A stretch of 64,000 nucleotides of DNA from Fimbriimonas sp. (GTDB lineage Bacteria > Armatimonadota > Fimbriimonadia > Fimbriimonadales > Fimbriimonadaceae), in NCBI GenBank assembly GCA_031292555.1, contig JARLGV010000063.1, positions 1 to 64,000 of the forward strand, written 5' to 3'. The translations under genes were made by a program, and so were the position numbers. This document shows positions 33,920-43,508 of the stretch, piece after piece (position 1 is the stretch's first letter; each line of letters begins with the position of its first letter). The notes under the pieces were generated by a model. It was not told where the DNA came from. It worked only from the letters and a program-made list of their open reading frames with translations, and did no database searches.

Positions 33920-35854
33920 ATGAGAAATCCCAAATTGCCGGTTTGGCTGATTGCGGCCATCGTCCTATCCGCCGTCTTTTCTTTGTTTTCCGTTTATAGG
34001 AGATGGCAGGTCGAAAACGCAAATCGTGCGGTGTCGATCGCGGTGGAATATGACGTCGAGGAGGGTTTGGCCTCGGCTCAGGGAGTGCCGATCGAACGCG
34101 GCATCGCCGACCTAAAAGCGCAAGGCGTGAATGCCCTGGTTTTGTCGGAAGGCACTATCGGCGAACTCATCTCTAAAGGGCAGGCGACACTTGAAACCAC
34201 CGCATGGCCAGTCGTCCAAGGCTCCAAGAACACGGTTGTTCCCATGTCGACGCTGAGGTTCAGCGATCTGAGCGTTCTGCCCAGGGCTGAGCGCGGCCTG
34301 CGTATCCGTTTCCAGAACCTCGCGAACCGTCTCAAGGGTCGAACGCCCGATACTTTGGATCTCCCCAATGTGTCGCCGCTGTTGGTTCGTTCCACCCCGA
34401 TCGGTCTGGATCCCAGACAGGTCGAGGTCGCCAACGCCTCGGGCATGCAGGTTGTCGCTCGATGCGCCAACCCTCCGGGCATCAGTGCGAGCGGGGTCAA
34501 GCTCACGCTTGCCTGGGTACACGAAGAGGGAGCCAGAGTTTTCCTTCCGGAGGGCGACCAAGTTCTTGGCCGCCGAGAGTCGATTCAGACTACGATCGAT
34601 ACGCTGAAAGAACTTGGGATGTACTATGCAACTCCGGAGTTCGCGAAGATCGGCGGTGACATCAACGTCGTAGAAAAGGCGCCCGGCATCGTCATTCGCC
34701 TTCACTCGGCACAGGTGGCCGAACTGGACAAGTTAACCGCCGACGATGCCGTCGACCGTTATTCAAAGGCAGCACGCGAACGAAACATGCGGATGCTCTT
34801 GATCCGCCCGCTCAGTTACTCCTCCGACCAGCCCAACAGCTCGCTCTGCGCGTTTGTCAAGGAGATCACCAAGCATATACTCGGCGAAGGATTGGCGATG
34901 GGAACTGCAAAGCCCTATAGCGAGCCGTCGCTTCCGCGTTTCTTTCCGGTGATCTTGGCATTGGCAATTGCACCGGTAGTTTGGTTCTCGGTCGCGATCT
35001 TCGTGACGAACAAGCGTTTGCGTTTGGCTGGCGCCGCCCTGATCACGTTGCTCGCGCTTGCGGCTGCCGTGCGGATCGGGCAGCACGCAATGGCGTTCAT
35101 GGGGTCGGTTGCGTTTCCATTTCTCGGGTTCGTCTTTGCAGAAGATTTGCCGACACCGCGACTTCCTTCTTGGGCTCGGCCCCTTCCCGCGTTACTGCTG
35201 ATCAGCCTATTCAGCCTGATCGGCGGTCTGTGCGTTGCCGGCATGCTGAACGGGCTTTCGTTCTATGTCAAGGCAGATGAGTTTACGGGCACGAAGATCT
35301 CAGTCTTTCTCCCGATTCTGGCGGTTGGCATCTACACGATGACCAAGCTCGGAAACTTCAAGAAGGCGCTTGCCAGCCCGATCAATTGGGGCTCGGTCGT
35401 GCTGGGAGTCGTGATTCTCGGCATGCTAGGGTTGATGATTGCGCGAACCGGCAACGACAACGGGGTCGGGGCGAGCGACGGAGAAGTGGCTTTTCGCGGC
35501 ATTCTGGACAAAGTGCTGTTCGTGCGTCCGCGAACGAAGGAGTTCCTCATCGGCCATCCGCTGCTGATCATCGGCTTCGGACTGCTCTACCACGTGAGAG
35601 GGGCACTCAAGGGTACGGCTGGAGACAATCCCGCCGGCGAGCAAAGTAGCCATCCCCTTGCCGGTTGGGCGGCGCTCGCGATTATGGTTGGCTCAATGGG
35701 GCAGACCGACATAGTGAACACGTTGTGCCATTTACATATACCGGTCGTGTTGAGCGTGGTAAGAATCGGGTTGGGCCTGGTGATCGGGAGTATTATCGGA
35801 TTGGTCGGTTGGCAGGTTGTTTCGTGGCTCTTACCAAAGGCCGAGGCTTCATAG
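33920..35854 (+). CDS. DUF5693 family membrane protein
   Basis: A 644-residue protein with one N-terminal membrane helix (VWLIAAIVLSAVFSLFSVYR). An extracytoplasmic domain of about 320 residues follows (AVEYDVEEGLASAQGVPIER onward, resembling a TIM-barrel-like DUF5693 N-terminus). The C-terminal half has eight or more membrane helices. This family is often found beside csaB, as here, where csaB begins on the next base. A role in export or modification of cell wall polymers is inferred from that link only. Confidence 0.82.
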   Translation: MRNPKLPVWLIAAIVLSAVFSLFSVYRRWQVENANRAVSIAVEYDVEEGLASAQGVPIERGIADLKAQGVNALVLSEGTIGELISKGQATLETTAWPVVQGSKNTVVPMSTLRFSDLSVLPRAERGLRIRFQNLANRLKGRTPDTLDLPNVSPLLVRSTPIGLDPRQVEVANASGMQVVARCANPPGISASGVKLTLAWVHEEGARVFLPEGDQVLGRRESIQTTIDTLKELGMYYATPEFAKIGGDINVVEKAPGIVIRLHSAQVAELDKLTADDAVDRYSKAARERNMRMLLIRPLSYSSDQPNSSLCAFVKEITKHILGEGLAMGTAKPYSEPSLPRFFPVILALAIAPVVWFSVAIFVTNKRLRLAGAALITLLALAAAVRIGQHAMAFMGSVAFPFLGFVFAEDLPTPRLPSWARPLPALLLISLFSLIGGLCVAGMLNGLSFYVKADEFTGTKISVFLPILAVGIYTMTKLGNFKKALASPINWGSVVLGVVILGMLGLMIARTGNDNGVGASDGEVAFRGILDKVLFVRPRTKEFLIGHPLLIIGFGLLYHVRGALKGTAGDNPAGEQSSHPLAGWAALAIMVGSMGQTDIVNTLCHLHIPVVLSVVRIGLGLVIGSIIGLVGWQVVSWLLPKAEAS

Positions 35855-36925
35855 TTGGCAGCACATCTTTTATTGGCAGGCTATATCGGATGCGGGAACA
35901 TCGGCGACGATGCGATCGCACTGGGACTCGTTCATGGTCTGGGAAATGCCGGATATGACATCACGGTGATGACAGGTCGGCCGGAAGAGACGAACCGCCT
36001 ATATGGTTTCTCCGTTGTCGATCGGCGCGATTTCAAGGCAATCGAGATGCAGATGGAGCAGTGCGATGCCCTTGTCTTTCCGGGTGGGAGCATCTTCCAG
36101 GATGTTACAAGCGTCAAAAGCGTCGCCTATTATTCGAAGCTAATTGGCATGGCAAAGAAGGCGAAGAAGAAAGTGCTGCTTCTTGCTCAAGGGGTCGGCC
36201 CGCTTGATTCGTTCTTCGGGAAGCGGATGGCTGCATCGGCGTTCAATGATGCCGACGTCATATCGGTCCGAGACCCGGAATCCATTCAGACGCTTAAGAG
36301 CCTGGGAGTCCGCAAGACGCCGCGTTTGACTGCCGATTCTGCGTTCCTGCTTCCGCCGGTCCAGGCATCGGACGAAGGCCAAGGGTTTACGGTGGCCGGG
36401 ATGAAGTCAGTGGGAATATCGGTGCGTCCGCTCGACCGGAAAATCGATGTCGCCAGCATATTCGGCGACTTCTGCCGCCTGCTTTATCAGTCGGGTTCGA
36501 TGCCGGTGCTGATCGAGATGGATCGAGAAGAGGACGGCCCCCTCATCGCTGAGATCTCGAAGAGACAGGGCGGCAAGATTCCCGATTTACGGAAGTTGAC
36601 GACGCCGATGCAACTTCAGCAACGAATGTCGCGCATGGACAGCATCGTTGGCACACGGCTTCATGCCGGGATCCTAGCTGCAACTGTCGGCATTCCGCCC
36701 TTGATGGTGAACTACGACCCCAAGGTGGCGGCCTTTTCGAAGATGATGGAACTCGGCACGCCACTTGCGGTTCAAGGGTTGACGGCTCAGCGCCTAATGG
36801 ACACGTTCACGAGTTTTCAGAGGGACCGCGAGCGAAACGGACGGATTGTTGAGCGAAAGCGCGAGGAGATGCGCAAACTCGCCCAGCTTAACGTGGAACT
36901 GATCTTCGACGCAGTGCGCGCCTGA
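35855..36925 (+). CDS. csaB: Polysaccharide pyruvyl transferase CsaB
   Basis: The 356-residue CsaB adds a pyruvyl ketal to a secondary cell wall polymer, creating the ligand for SLH-domain surface proteins. The N-terminus has LAGYIGCGNIGDDAIALGLV, followed by FPGGSIFQDVTS and LLAQGVGPLDSF. Near the C-terminus RMDSIVGTRLHAGILAATVG keeps the GTRLHA motif of the family. The TTG start directly abuts the TAG of the DUF5693 gene, so the pair is tightly coupled. It suggests an S-layer held by pyruvylated polymer. Confidence 0.9.
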   Translation: MAAHLLLAGYIGCGNIGDDAIALGLVHGLGNAGYDITVMTGRPEETNRLYGFSVVDRRDFKAIEMQMEQCDALVFPGGSIFQDVTSVKSVAYYSKLIGMAKKAKKKVLLLAQGVGPLDSFFGKRMAASAFNDADVISVRDPESIQTLKSLGVRKTPRLTADSAFLLPPVQASDEGQGFTVAGMKSVGISVRPLDRKIDVASIFGDFCRLLYQSGSMPVLIEMDREEDGPLIAEISKRQGGKIPDLRKLTTPMQLQQRMSRMDSIVGTRLHAGILAATVGIPPLMVNYDPKVAAFSKMMELGTPLAVQGLTAQRLMDTFTSFQRDRERNGRIVERKREEMRKLAQLNVELIFDAVRA

Positions 36926-36931
36926 GCAATA

Positions 36932-36950
36932 CTCCTACTTAGGGGTTTTT
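36932..36950 (+). terminator. Possible intrinsic terminator after csaB
   Basis: CTCCT (36932-36936) can pair with AGGGG (36941-36945) around a 4-base loop, followed by five T. The stem is short, so support is moderate. Confidence 0.4.
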
Positions 36951-36985
36951 CAGGAACATCCGGGGTAGTTGTGCGTACTTCCAGC

Positions 36986-38329
36986 ATGCGCTACCAATAC
37001 GCTTTGTTAGTTGTCATCGCCGTAGGCTTGGCCGGATGCGGTGGTGGTGGAGGAGACGGCGGGTATTCGGTTGGCATTGCCGACGTCTCGGGTGTCGTAT
37101 TCGACCAAAACGGAAACGTCGTCCGTAACGCCCAAGTGTTTTACAGCGATTCGTACTCCGGAGTCTTCCGCCAAACCTTGTCGAACAGCAACGGCGCCTA
37201 TGTCTTGAAGGCGGTGCCTGCACTCGACGATCTGATTCAGTGCCAGTTGCAGAGCAACGGCGTTCAGTATTTCGGCCAGAATCTGGCTCGACTTTACGAT
37301 GGGACGAGGACGATGACGGTGAACATCGCACTCTACCCGCAGACCCAGTTGGCGTCGATCAAGGGTACGGTTGCCGATAGCCATGGCAACTTGCTGGTGA
37401 ACGCCAAGATCTTCGCGATCCCGGCTGCAGGCCCCACGCTAAGCAGTTCCTATGGGATCACCGACAACACTGGTAACTTCTTCATTGGGGGTCTTGTGTC
37501 CGGAACGAAATACAGTATCCAGGTGAATGGTCTCGGTTATAACAGTGCGATCGACACAGAGACCCTGAACGCTGGTCAGGTCCTGACCGTAAACTACAGC
37601 CTCCCTCCGGCCTCGAACACAACCTTGGGGCCCCCTACCAACGTCAACGCGATCGCATACACTTCGCCCGGTGAGGCCACGACCAATCTACGCATGCAGC
37701 GGGCGATTTCGGCGATCAAGAACCTCTCCACTCCGGGCCGATTGGTCAAGCACATGGCGATCGGCAAGAGAACGACGAGCTATGGCGGCACGGTTGAAAT
37801 TGATGTATCGTGGACTCCGATCTCAAATACGTCGTTGCTCGGATACGGAATCTACCAAGCCGTCGGAAACCAAAAGCTGGTGAACGTAGATCTCCTGCGC
37901 GATCCGCTTGCCTCGGTATACGAGGACATGTATGGGGGCTTGGTCAGCGGGCAGACTTACACGTATGCGGTAACCACGGTGAGCACCGGCGCTACCAACA
38001 CGAGTGGAGAAAGCGGTTACAGCAACCTAACCGCGGTCACACCCTTGGGCCCGCTTTCGATTGGGAACGTTGTGACATCAACGCAGCCGACTTTCTCGTG
38101 GTCGCAAGCGTCCGGTGCGGCAAATTACGCCCTAATGCTGTTCAGCCAGTACCCTGACATCGGCGTTACCGACATCTTCGACAACCTGAACAATCCGGTG
38201 ACGGGCACCTCTTACACCTATAGTGGGACCTCCCTAAAGAGTGGACAGACATACTACTATGTCTTGGTCGGCTTTTCGTCGGCGGGAAGCCAGAGCATCA
38301 GCCCGGTCGGCCAGTTCACTGTGCCCTAG
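36986..38329 (+). CDS. Lipoprotein with carboxypeptidase-regulatory-like and Fn3-like domains
   Basis: From the ATG at 36986 the protein has 447 residues. The lipoprotein signal ends in VGLAGC (Cys18) followed by a Gly-rich tether. Two carboxypeptidase-regulatory-like beta domains come next (VSGVVFDQNGNVVRNAQVFY and IKGTVADSHGNLLVNAKIFA). After a linker there are fibronectin-III-like segments (VSWTPISNTSLLGYGIYQAV; TQPTFSWSQASGAANYALML). It should be anchored in the outer membrane or face the periplasm; binding function is likely but the ligand is unknown. A GTG at 36971 is an alternative start. A strong hairpin follows the gene. Confidence 0.75.
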   Translation: MRYQYALLVVIAVGLAGCGGGGGDGGYSVGIADVSGVVFDQNGNVVRNAQVFYSDSYSGVFRQTLSNSNGAYVLKAVPALDDLIQCQLQSNGVQYFGQNLARLYDGTRTMTVNIALYPQTQLASIKGTVADSHGNLLVNAKIFAIPAAGPTLSSSYGITDNTGNFFIGGLVSGTKYSIQVNGLGYNSAIDTETLNAGQVLTVNYSLPPASNTTLGPPTNVNAIAYTSPGEATTNLRMQRAISAIKNLSTPGRLVKHMAIGKRTTSYGGTVEIDVSWTPISNTSLLGYGIYQAVGNQKLVNVDLLRDPLASVYEDMYGGLVSGQTYTYAVTTVSTGATNTSGESGYSNLTAVTPLGPLSIGNVVTSTQPTFSWSQASGAANYALMLFSQYPDIGVTDIFDNLNNPVTGTSYTYSGTSLKSGQTYYYVLVGFSSAGSQSISPVGQFTVP

Positions 38330-38338
38330 CTCCTTCAT

Positions 38339-38360
38339 CGGTGCGGGGCATCCCGCACCG
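38339..38360 (+). terminator. Hairpin terminator after the Fn3-like lipoprotein gene
   Basis: CGGTGCGGG (38339-38347) and CCCGCACCG (38352-38360) form a perfect 9-bp stem with a GCAT loop, 10 bases after the stop codon. There is no T-run, only AAACCTAGTTT, so termination may need other factors. Confidence 0.6.
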
Positions 38361-38420
38361 AAACCTAGTTTGCGCAGTCCGGAACGATCGAAGCCGGTAA
38401 CCTGTTGATGAAAGGTAACG

Positions 38421-39875
38421 ATGGCTTCGGTAGGCATAAAGGCGAAAGGGCGAGTAACGCGGTTGATCAATGCCGGTTGGGTGATCGGCTGCATTGTGGC
38501 GTTGCCACCGGCCTATAACTATCTTAAGGGCTACGTGGCTTCGGACCCGTTCAACACCCTGTTCTCCAAGGGGCCGTCCGACATCGACGACTCTATTGGA
38601 GTGCGAATGAACGGCGTTGAGATGCGTGACTATAGCGGCTCGAGATTGGTGGGGAGTGCCCATGCTCGGAGGGTAGATATCCGCAAGGATCGGCAGTACG
38701 TCGATCTGTATGACGTAACGAACGGCGTCTACCATAGCGACAGAGGGCAGTTCACCTATTCAGCGGTGACTGCCATCTGGAACGTCGGCGCCAGGTTGCT
38801 GATCGTGAACAAGAAGCTGACGGTGCATAACAAGGACATGGACCTCAAGGCGAATGGCCTTACCTTCGAAGGGCATTCCGGCACGATGACCATAAACGGG
38901 GCTGTTTCCGGCCGACTCTACCAAGGACAGATCTTGGCTGCTTCGGTTCGATACAATGTGGACAGTCGTGAAGCCGAAGCGGGCCCGGTCGATTGGGTAG
39001 GCAAAATCGACTTGGGCCAAGAAACGACCGCCCAGTCTGGGCCCCGGCAATGGAAGATACATGGCGCCCACAGCAAAGTGTCGGGCGATATCGCGATCTA
39101 CGAAAAGGCCACTGCGAGCGATGGCGACCTCATCGTAAGCGCGCCGATCGTGGAGCACAACCGTAAGACGGATGTCCTGAACGCAAGCGGTGGCATCCAA
39201 TACTATTCGGCAAAGGCCGATATCTTGGCTGACAAGTGCATCATCTATCGCAAGGAGAAGCGCACGGTCCTATCCGGCCATGTGACGATGTTCGTCAAGC
39301 CGAAGAGCGCTGAAAACGATGAGCCGAAGGTTGAGAAGCTGCCCGATTTCAAGCCGGTCTCTCCGGAACAGGTTGTTGCCTCTCATGTAACGCCCCAGCC
39401 GGACAAGGAAGCACAGAAATCGATGGAGGAGGAGATCCGGTCCAGCAAAAACCTTCGAGAGTTCCCGATGGTCGTCGTTGCTTCGCAGATTGAGTATTGG
39501 TATGCAAAGGGAAGTCGGCACGCTATCATTACCGGCGATCCTCAGGGGCGCCAGACCCTCAAGGGGGACGAATGGCGTCACCTTTGGACTCACGAGGCGT
39601 TTTACGACGGGGAAAACGACAAACTCAAGCTCGTCAGTTCCGAAAGGAAGAAGGATACGTTGATGAAGAACTCGCTGGGAGACTTCACAAAGGCGATCGA
39701 TATCACGGTCTCGACCAAAGAAGACGACGACGAGATGGATTGCGACGATCCAGAGGGAGTCATTAACACGTTCGACGACGAAATCCCTCGGGATGACAAG
39801 AAGCAGGACGGCAAGGGCGTCCCCCCTCCCGTTAAGGGAGGGTCCGGCGGGGGACTCGCTGTTGCCTCAGCCTAA
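38421..39875 (+). CDS. LptC/OstA-like LPS export protein, unusually long
   Basis: A 484-residue protein with an N-terminal membrane helix (about residues 15-32). Long stretches of short beta strands then resemble the LptC/LptA (OstA) jellyroll: [54 protein letters not shown], and a late region with [20 protein letters not shown]. LptC-type proteins hand LPS from the inner-membrane transporter to the periplasmic bridge. Typical LptC has fewer than 200 residues, so this one may combine LptC- and LptA-like domains. AAAGG precedes the ATG. The 3' end overlaps the convergent HD gene by 4 bp. Confidence 0.68.
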   Translation: MASVGIKAKGRVTRLINAGWVIGCIVALPPAYNYLKGYVASDPFNTLFSKGPSDIDDSIGVRMNGVEMRDYSGSRLVGSAHARRVDIRKDRQYVDLYDVTNGVYHSDRGQFTYSAVTAIWNVGARLLIVNKKLTVHNKDMDLKANGLTFEGHSGTMTINGAVSGRLYQGQILAASVRYNVDSREAEAGPVDWVGKIDLGQETTAQSGPRQWKIHGAHSKVSGDIAIYEKATASDGDLIVSAPIVEHNRKTDVLNASGGIQYYSAKADILADKCIIYRKEKRTVLSGHVTMFVKPKSAENDEPKVEKLPDFKPVSPEQVVASHVTPQPDKEAQKSMEEEIRSSKNLREFPMVVVASQIEYWYAKGSRHAIITGDPQGRQTLKGDEWRHLWTHEAFYDGENDKLKLVSSERKKDTLMKNSLGDFTKAIDITVSTKEDDDEMDCDDPEGVINTFDDEIPRDDKKQDGKGVPPPVKGGSGGGLAVASA

Positions 39876-40432
39876 CCGACGCCAGCGAGCCCGAGGGCCT
39901 CTGCGTTTGCTTGCATCGCCTCGATGAGGTTGGCTATGTGTTCGTCCAGAGGCAGTCCGATCTCCTCAGCGCCTCGGTAGACGTCGTCGCGCTTGACGCC
40001 GGCTGCAAAGGCAGGCGTCTTGAGTTTCTTGGTGACGCTTTTTACTTCCACTTCGTGGATGCTCTTGCTGGGGCGGACGTAGGTGACGGCAGTGATGAAC
40101 CCACTTAGCTCATCGCACGCATAAAGGTATTTCGCCAATTGCGAAGTGCGAGGGACGCCGGTGTAATCCGCATGTCCGGCGATCGCTTCGATCACGTCGG
40201 CGGGCCATCCGGATTGCTCAAGCAGGTTCATGCCCCATTGGGGATGTTCATCGGGATGTGCCTCGTAGTCGAAATCGTGGAGCAATCCCGTTGCTGCCCA
40301 CTTCTCTGCATCCTCCCCCAAGCGAATGGCATACCAGCGGAGACAGGTCTCCACGCCAAGGCAGTGTCGTCGCAACGATTCACTATCGGTGTGCTGGGTT
40401 AGCAGACGCCACGCTTCCTCTCTATTGTGCAT
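39872..40432 (-). CDS. HD-domain phosphohydrolase
   Basis: A 186-residue protein of the HD superfamily. Metal ligands H23, H52-D53 ([11 protein letters not shown]), H87 (AGHADY) and an Asp in YACDEL are all present in the right order. Related proteins are often annotated as HDIG-type metal-dependent hydrolases acting on nucleotides. The substrate is unknown. It stands alone on the minus strand between the LptC-like gene (4-bp convergent overlap) and the M42 peptidase gene (divergent, about 90 bp). Confidence 0.85.
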   Translation of the reverse strand: MHNREEAWRLLTQHTDSESLRRHCLGVETCLRWYAIRLGEDAEKWAATGLLHDFDYEAHPDEHPQWGMNLLEQSGWPADVIEAIAGHADYTGVPRTSQLAKYLYACDELSGFITAVTYVRPSKSIHEVEVKSVTKKLKTPAFAAGVKRDDVYRGAEEIGLPLDEHIANLIEAMQANAEALGLAGVG

Positions 40433-40511
40433 TCCATCATTTTGTCACCCGGAATGCTCAATTTATCGTATATTGGACTCGGTACGATACGGGACGAAAA
40501 GCCTAAGCTGC

Positions 40512-40517
40512 TATTCT
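40512..40517 (+). promoter_or_regulatory. -10 box, leaderless promoter of the M42 peptidase gene
   Basis: TATTCT is followed by seven bases and the ATG at 40525, with no ribosome site between. Confidence 0.5.
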
Positions 40518-40524
40518 GTCATCT

Positions 40525-41601
40525 ATGCGAAGTGAGTCTCTCTCGTTCCTGCAGGACATCGTTAACGCGCCTAGCCCATCCGGCTACGAAGAGAGAGCGG
40601 CCCACGTCTACCGGACGTACACCTCCAGTTTTGCCGACAAGGTGACGACCGACATTCACGGAAGCGTAGCCGCCATCCTCAATCCAGGCGCCGAGATGAA
40701 AATCATGCTCGCTGGGCATATGGACGAGATCGGTTTCATCGTGCATTACATTAGCGACGACGGCCTACTCTATTTCGGCGGCATCGGTGGCCATGACAGC
40801 GTCGTCCCGGTCGGTCAACGCGTATGGATCCACGGCAAGGAGCGTGTGCCGGGTGTCATTGGGCGTAAGGCTATCCACCTGCTCGACGACGACGAGCGGA
40901 AAAAGAAGCCTGAACTCAAGGACCTCTGGATCGATATCGGCGCCTCGACTCGAGCCGAAGTCGAAGCGGTCATCCAACTCGGAGACGTCGTCACTTATCA
41001 GGTCGAATTTCAGAAGCTGATGGGTGATCGAGCTACCGCTCGAGGCTTCGACAACAAGATGGGCAGTTTCATCGTCGCTGAGACCCTCCGACTCCTACAG
41101 GAGGATGGTGGACTACATCCCTCAGTCGGAGTCTACGCAGTGGCCACCGTGCAGGAGGAGATCGGCCTTCGCGGCGCCAGAACCTCGAGCTACTCGATTG
41201 CCGCTCAATCGGGACTTGCCGTGGACGTGAACCATGCGATCGATTACCCTGGAGTCAGCAAGACACGATATGGTTCTCTCGATGTCGGCAAAGGGCCGTC
41301 CGTTATGCGCGGCGCGAATGCGAATCCAATCGTATTCCGAATGATTTGCGACGCGGCCAAAGAGGACGGCATTCCGTTCCAGGTTGATGTCACTCCTGGC
41401 GGAACCGGCACCGATGGAAATGCGATGCAGATCAATCGGGGGGGGATGGCGGTCGGCATTCTTGGCGTTGCTTTGCGGTACATGCACACGCCATGCGAAG
41501 TCCTGTCGCTCGTCGACGTGGAAGACTGCGCGCGCCTGATGGCAGCGTATTGCCGGCGCGTAATGCCAGATACGGACTTTACGCCACGGCTTGGCCTCTA
41601 G
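40525..41601 (+). CDS. M42-family metal aminopeptidase
   Basis: A 358-residue cytoplasmic aminopeptidase of the M42 (FrvX/glutamyl aminopeptidase) family that forms large tetrahedral complexes and trims peptides. Metal-binding and catalytic segments visible are AGHMDEIGFIVHYI (about 59-72), RGFDNKMGSF, ATVQEEIGLRGARTSSYSI and DVNHAIDYPG, and the late HTPCEV provides the last ligand. Length matches the family. A PA-like lid domain lies between. The gene is monocistronic. Confidence 0.93.
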   Translation: MRSESLSFLQDIVNAPSPSGYEERAAHVYRTYTSSFADKVTTDIHGSVAAILNPGAEMKIMLAGHMDEIGFIVHYISDDGLLYFGGIGGHDSVVPVGQRVWIHGKERVPGVIGRKAIHLLDDDERKKKPELKDLWIDIGASTRAEVEAVIQLGDVVTYQVEFQKLMGDRATARGFDNKMGSFIVAETLRLLQEDGGLHPSVGVYAVATVQEEIGLRGARTSSYSIAAQSGLAVDVNHAIDYPGVSKTRYGSLDVGKGPSVMRGANANPIVFRMICDAAKEDGIPFQVDVTPGGTGTDGNAMQINRGGMAVGILGVALRYMHTPCEVLSLVDVEDCARLMAAYCRRVMPDTDFTPRLGL

Positions 41602-42084
41602 CCCAGGCTTTTGCAAGCACATTGATATTTGTCCGGTCCACCACGATGAAGGCCATGCCACTTGGTGCGACCAGAAGCAACTCGCGATCCTAAACACCTC
41701 GAATCCGATGAGTAGAGGGAGTTTCGGTACGAAGCGATGGCACGTACATTGGGCGCTTACTGCGGGCCCCTCTGGCTCCGGCATCGCTCAGCGACTCCAT
41801 TATTGCTCCCCAATAGCCATCTCATCGCCTGGCCAAGCGAGTCACATCACTTTCCGTCTCCCGGGCCGTAGACCAGTGTCTGTCCCAAGATTCGACTACC
41901 CTCGAATGCGTTCACGGAAAAAAGTGACAGATAGGCGATAGGCATCTGTGTGAAGATCTTAACCAGCAAGATACTGGCGCGTGCTTACCTGAACTGTACT
42001 TTGAATTGAGAAGTAGGCTTTTCGAACATTGACGGGTTGTAACGTGCTTCACGGTCCCTGAGTGAGGACATCGTCGCTGAAGCC
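41602..42084. other. Gap of 483 bp without a recognisable gene
   Basis: Nothing with convincing coding character is seen. A minus-strand frame near 41595-41690 reads DRELLLVAPSGMAFIVVDRT but starts directly after a stop and runs antisense into the M42 gene, so it may be chance or a gene remnant. No inverted repeats, tRNA or clear terminator were noticed. Confidence 0.4.
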
Positions 42085-42711
42085 ATGGAAAAATGCGGAT
42101 CTAGAGCCTGTAACAGGGACATTGAAATCGGTTGGAACTTCTGTCCAACTTGTGGAAAGGACAGGCGTCCGGAAGCTTTCCGGCCGACAATCGTCGGATG
42201 CCAGCACCGATTCATACGACAATCCGGGCATTGTGTGATTTGCGGACGGCAGTTCGGCAGACACAACGCAAACGCGGCAAATATTCGATTCGGCGTTGTT
42301 CTATCGCTGGTAGGCGCCTGTGCCGTCGTGCTTTCGTTCGTCTTGAAGGAGGTTGCCTTCGCGGGAGGCGGCTTCGGTTACACGTGGGTGAACTCCTGGT
42401 ATGACCAGGCGGTCGTATTGCCGGGCAATATCGTTCTATACGGAACGGAATCCCCCAAGTATTTGTTGCTTACGGGCGCATTTCTCGCGTTTCTTGGTGT
42501 TGTCGGCACTATGGGAGCCAAACGGGAAAGCAACGCTCGACTCCAGCGAAAGCCGGTCCGGAAACCTCGTCCTATTGTTGCGCCAATGGTTCAAACCAAT
42601 ACGGTGATACAGGAATGCCCTCCCCAAGACTGCCCAATCGAAGCCTTGACGGCATTTGAACAGGAGCCGGCTTGGATGGCTGATCGCGACGCAATGCCTC
42701 ACGTGGCGTGA
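42085..42711 (+). CDS. Double zinc-ribbon membrane protein, paralogue 1
   Basis: This 208-residue protein opens with a zinc-ribbon-like pair of knuckles, CGSRAC...WNFCPTCGKDRRPEAFRPTI, followed by CQHRF and CVICG (a second pair), all in the first 55 residues. Two membrane helices follow (about 69-88 and 127-144), separated by an outside loop YTWVNSWYDQAVVLPGNIVLYG. The C-terminal 60 residues are basic, then acidic. It shares order, spacing and the WVNSWYD/VLYG loop with the next two genes. No known family is recognised; the likely arrangement is a cytoplasmic metal-binding head on a hairpin membrane anchor. Confidence 0.7.
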   Translation: MEKCGSRACNRDIEIGWNFCPTCGKDRRPEAFRPTIVGCQHRFIRQSGHCVICGRQFGRHNANAANIRFGVVLSLVGACAVVLSFVLKEVAFAGGGFGYTWVNSWYDQAVVLPGNIVLYGTESPKYLLLTGAFLAFLGVVGTMGAKRESNARLQRKPVRKPRPIVAPMVQTNTVIQECPPQDCPIEALTAFEQEPAWMADRDAMPHVA

Positions 42712-42806
42712 ACCAGGGCTTTCACCAACCCCAACGTCAACTGAAGATCGACGTCAGGAAGTCGTTCCAGTCTTGGGGCATGGCCTAGTAGGACCGCAAT
42801 AATGAG

Positions 42807-43430
42807 ATGAACACCCCTTTGGTCTCCTGCGATCCGCTACTGGCCAATGCGTACATGGTGGGTAGCAAAACAGCGGCTGGCTCGCGTACCATTACGACGG
42901 TGCCCAAGTGTCTTACGAAGCGTTGCCATCAGGTTGTGCAAGCAGGATGGAGTTTCTGTCCGCTTTGTGGACGTGATAATCGTCCAAACGAGTTTCGTCC
43001 GACGATTCTGAACTGTCCGCATAAGTTCGCCGGTCCGAAGTGCTACTGCGTGATCTGCGGAGATGGATATGGGGGGGCTAAATCGGCAAGCGGGACGCGA
43101 GCGAATATCCGATTCGGCAAACTCCTGATCTTGATCGGAATCGTGTTGGTCGTCTTTGCGGTGGGCATAAAAACCATCGGAACGTCTGGGAAAGGACCCG
43201 GCATCAGTCTCATCCAAGCGATATACAACTGGTCGATCGAGCTACCTGGACCGTTCGTGCTCTACGGCAACAGCCTGCCCGCATATGCCCTGATTGCAGG
43301 GCCGGTGATTGCGATGGTTGGCATCGTCGGTATTGCGGCCGCCAATGCGGCAAAGCCGCGTCCAAGACGCAAGACTGCCCCAAAGCATGCGGCGAAGCCG
43401 GCAGAGACGCAGACCGACGAGCCGTCTTAG
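42807..43430 (+). CDS. Double zinc-ribbon membrane protein, paralogue 2
   Basis: A 207-residue paralogue of the preceding gene. After a 33-residue N-terminal extension it repeats the same pattern: CLTKRC...WSFCPLCGRDNRPNEFRPTI, then CPHKF and CVICGDGYGG, two membrane helices, and the outside loop LIQAIYNWSIELPGPFVLYG. The shared FRPTI and (N/E)LPG...VLYG segments between paralogues 1 and 2 show duplication. The start could also be the internal ATG before VGSKTAAG. The C-terminus is Lys/Arg/Ala rich. Function unknown. Confidence 0.68.
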   Translation: MNTPLVSCDPLLANAYMVGSKTAAGSRTITTVPKCLTKRCHQVVQAGWSFCPLCGRDNRPNEFRPTILNCPHKFAGPKCYCVICGDGYGGAKSASGTRANIRFGKLLILIGIVLVVFAVGIKTIGTSGKGPGISLIQAIYNWSIELPGPFVLYGNSLPAYALIAGPVIAMVGIVGIAAANAAKPRPRRKTAPKHAAKPAETQTDEPS

Positions 43431-43508
43431 GTGGGCATAGCCGCTCGATGCACCCAGAAACGGGTCGGCTGCATCGAAACCTTCACCAAGGCGTATGAAT
43501 GAGAGTAA

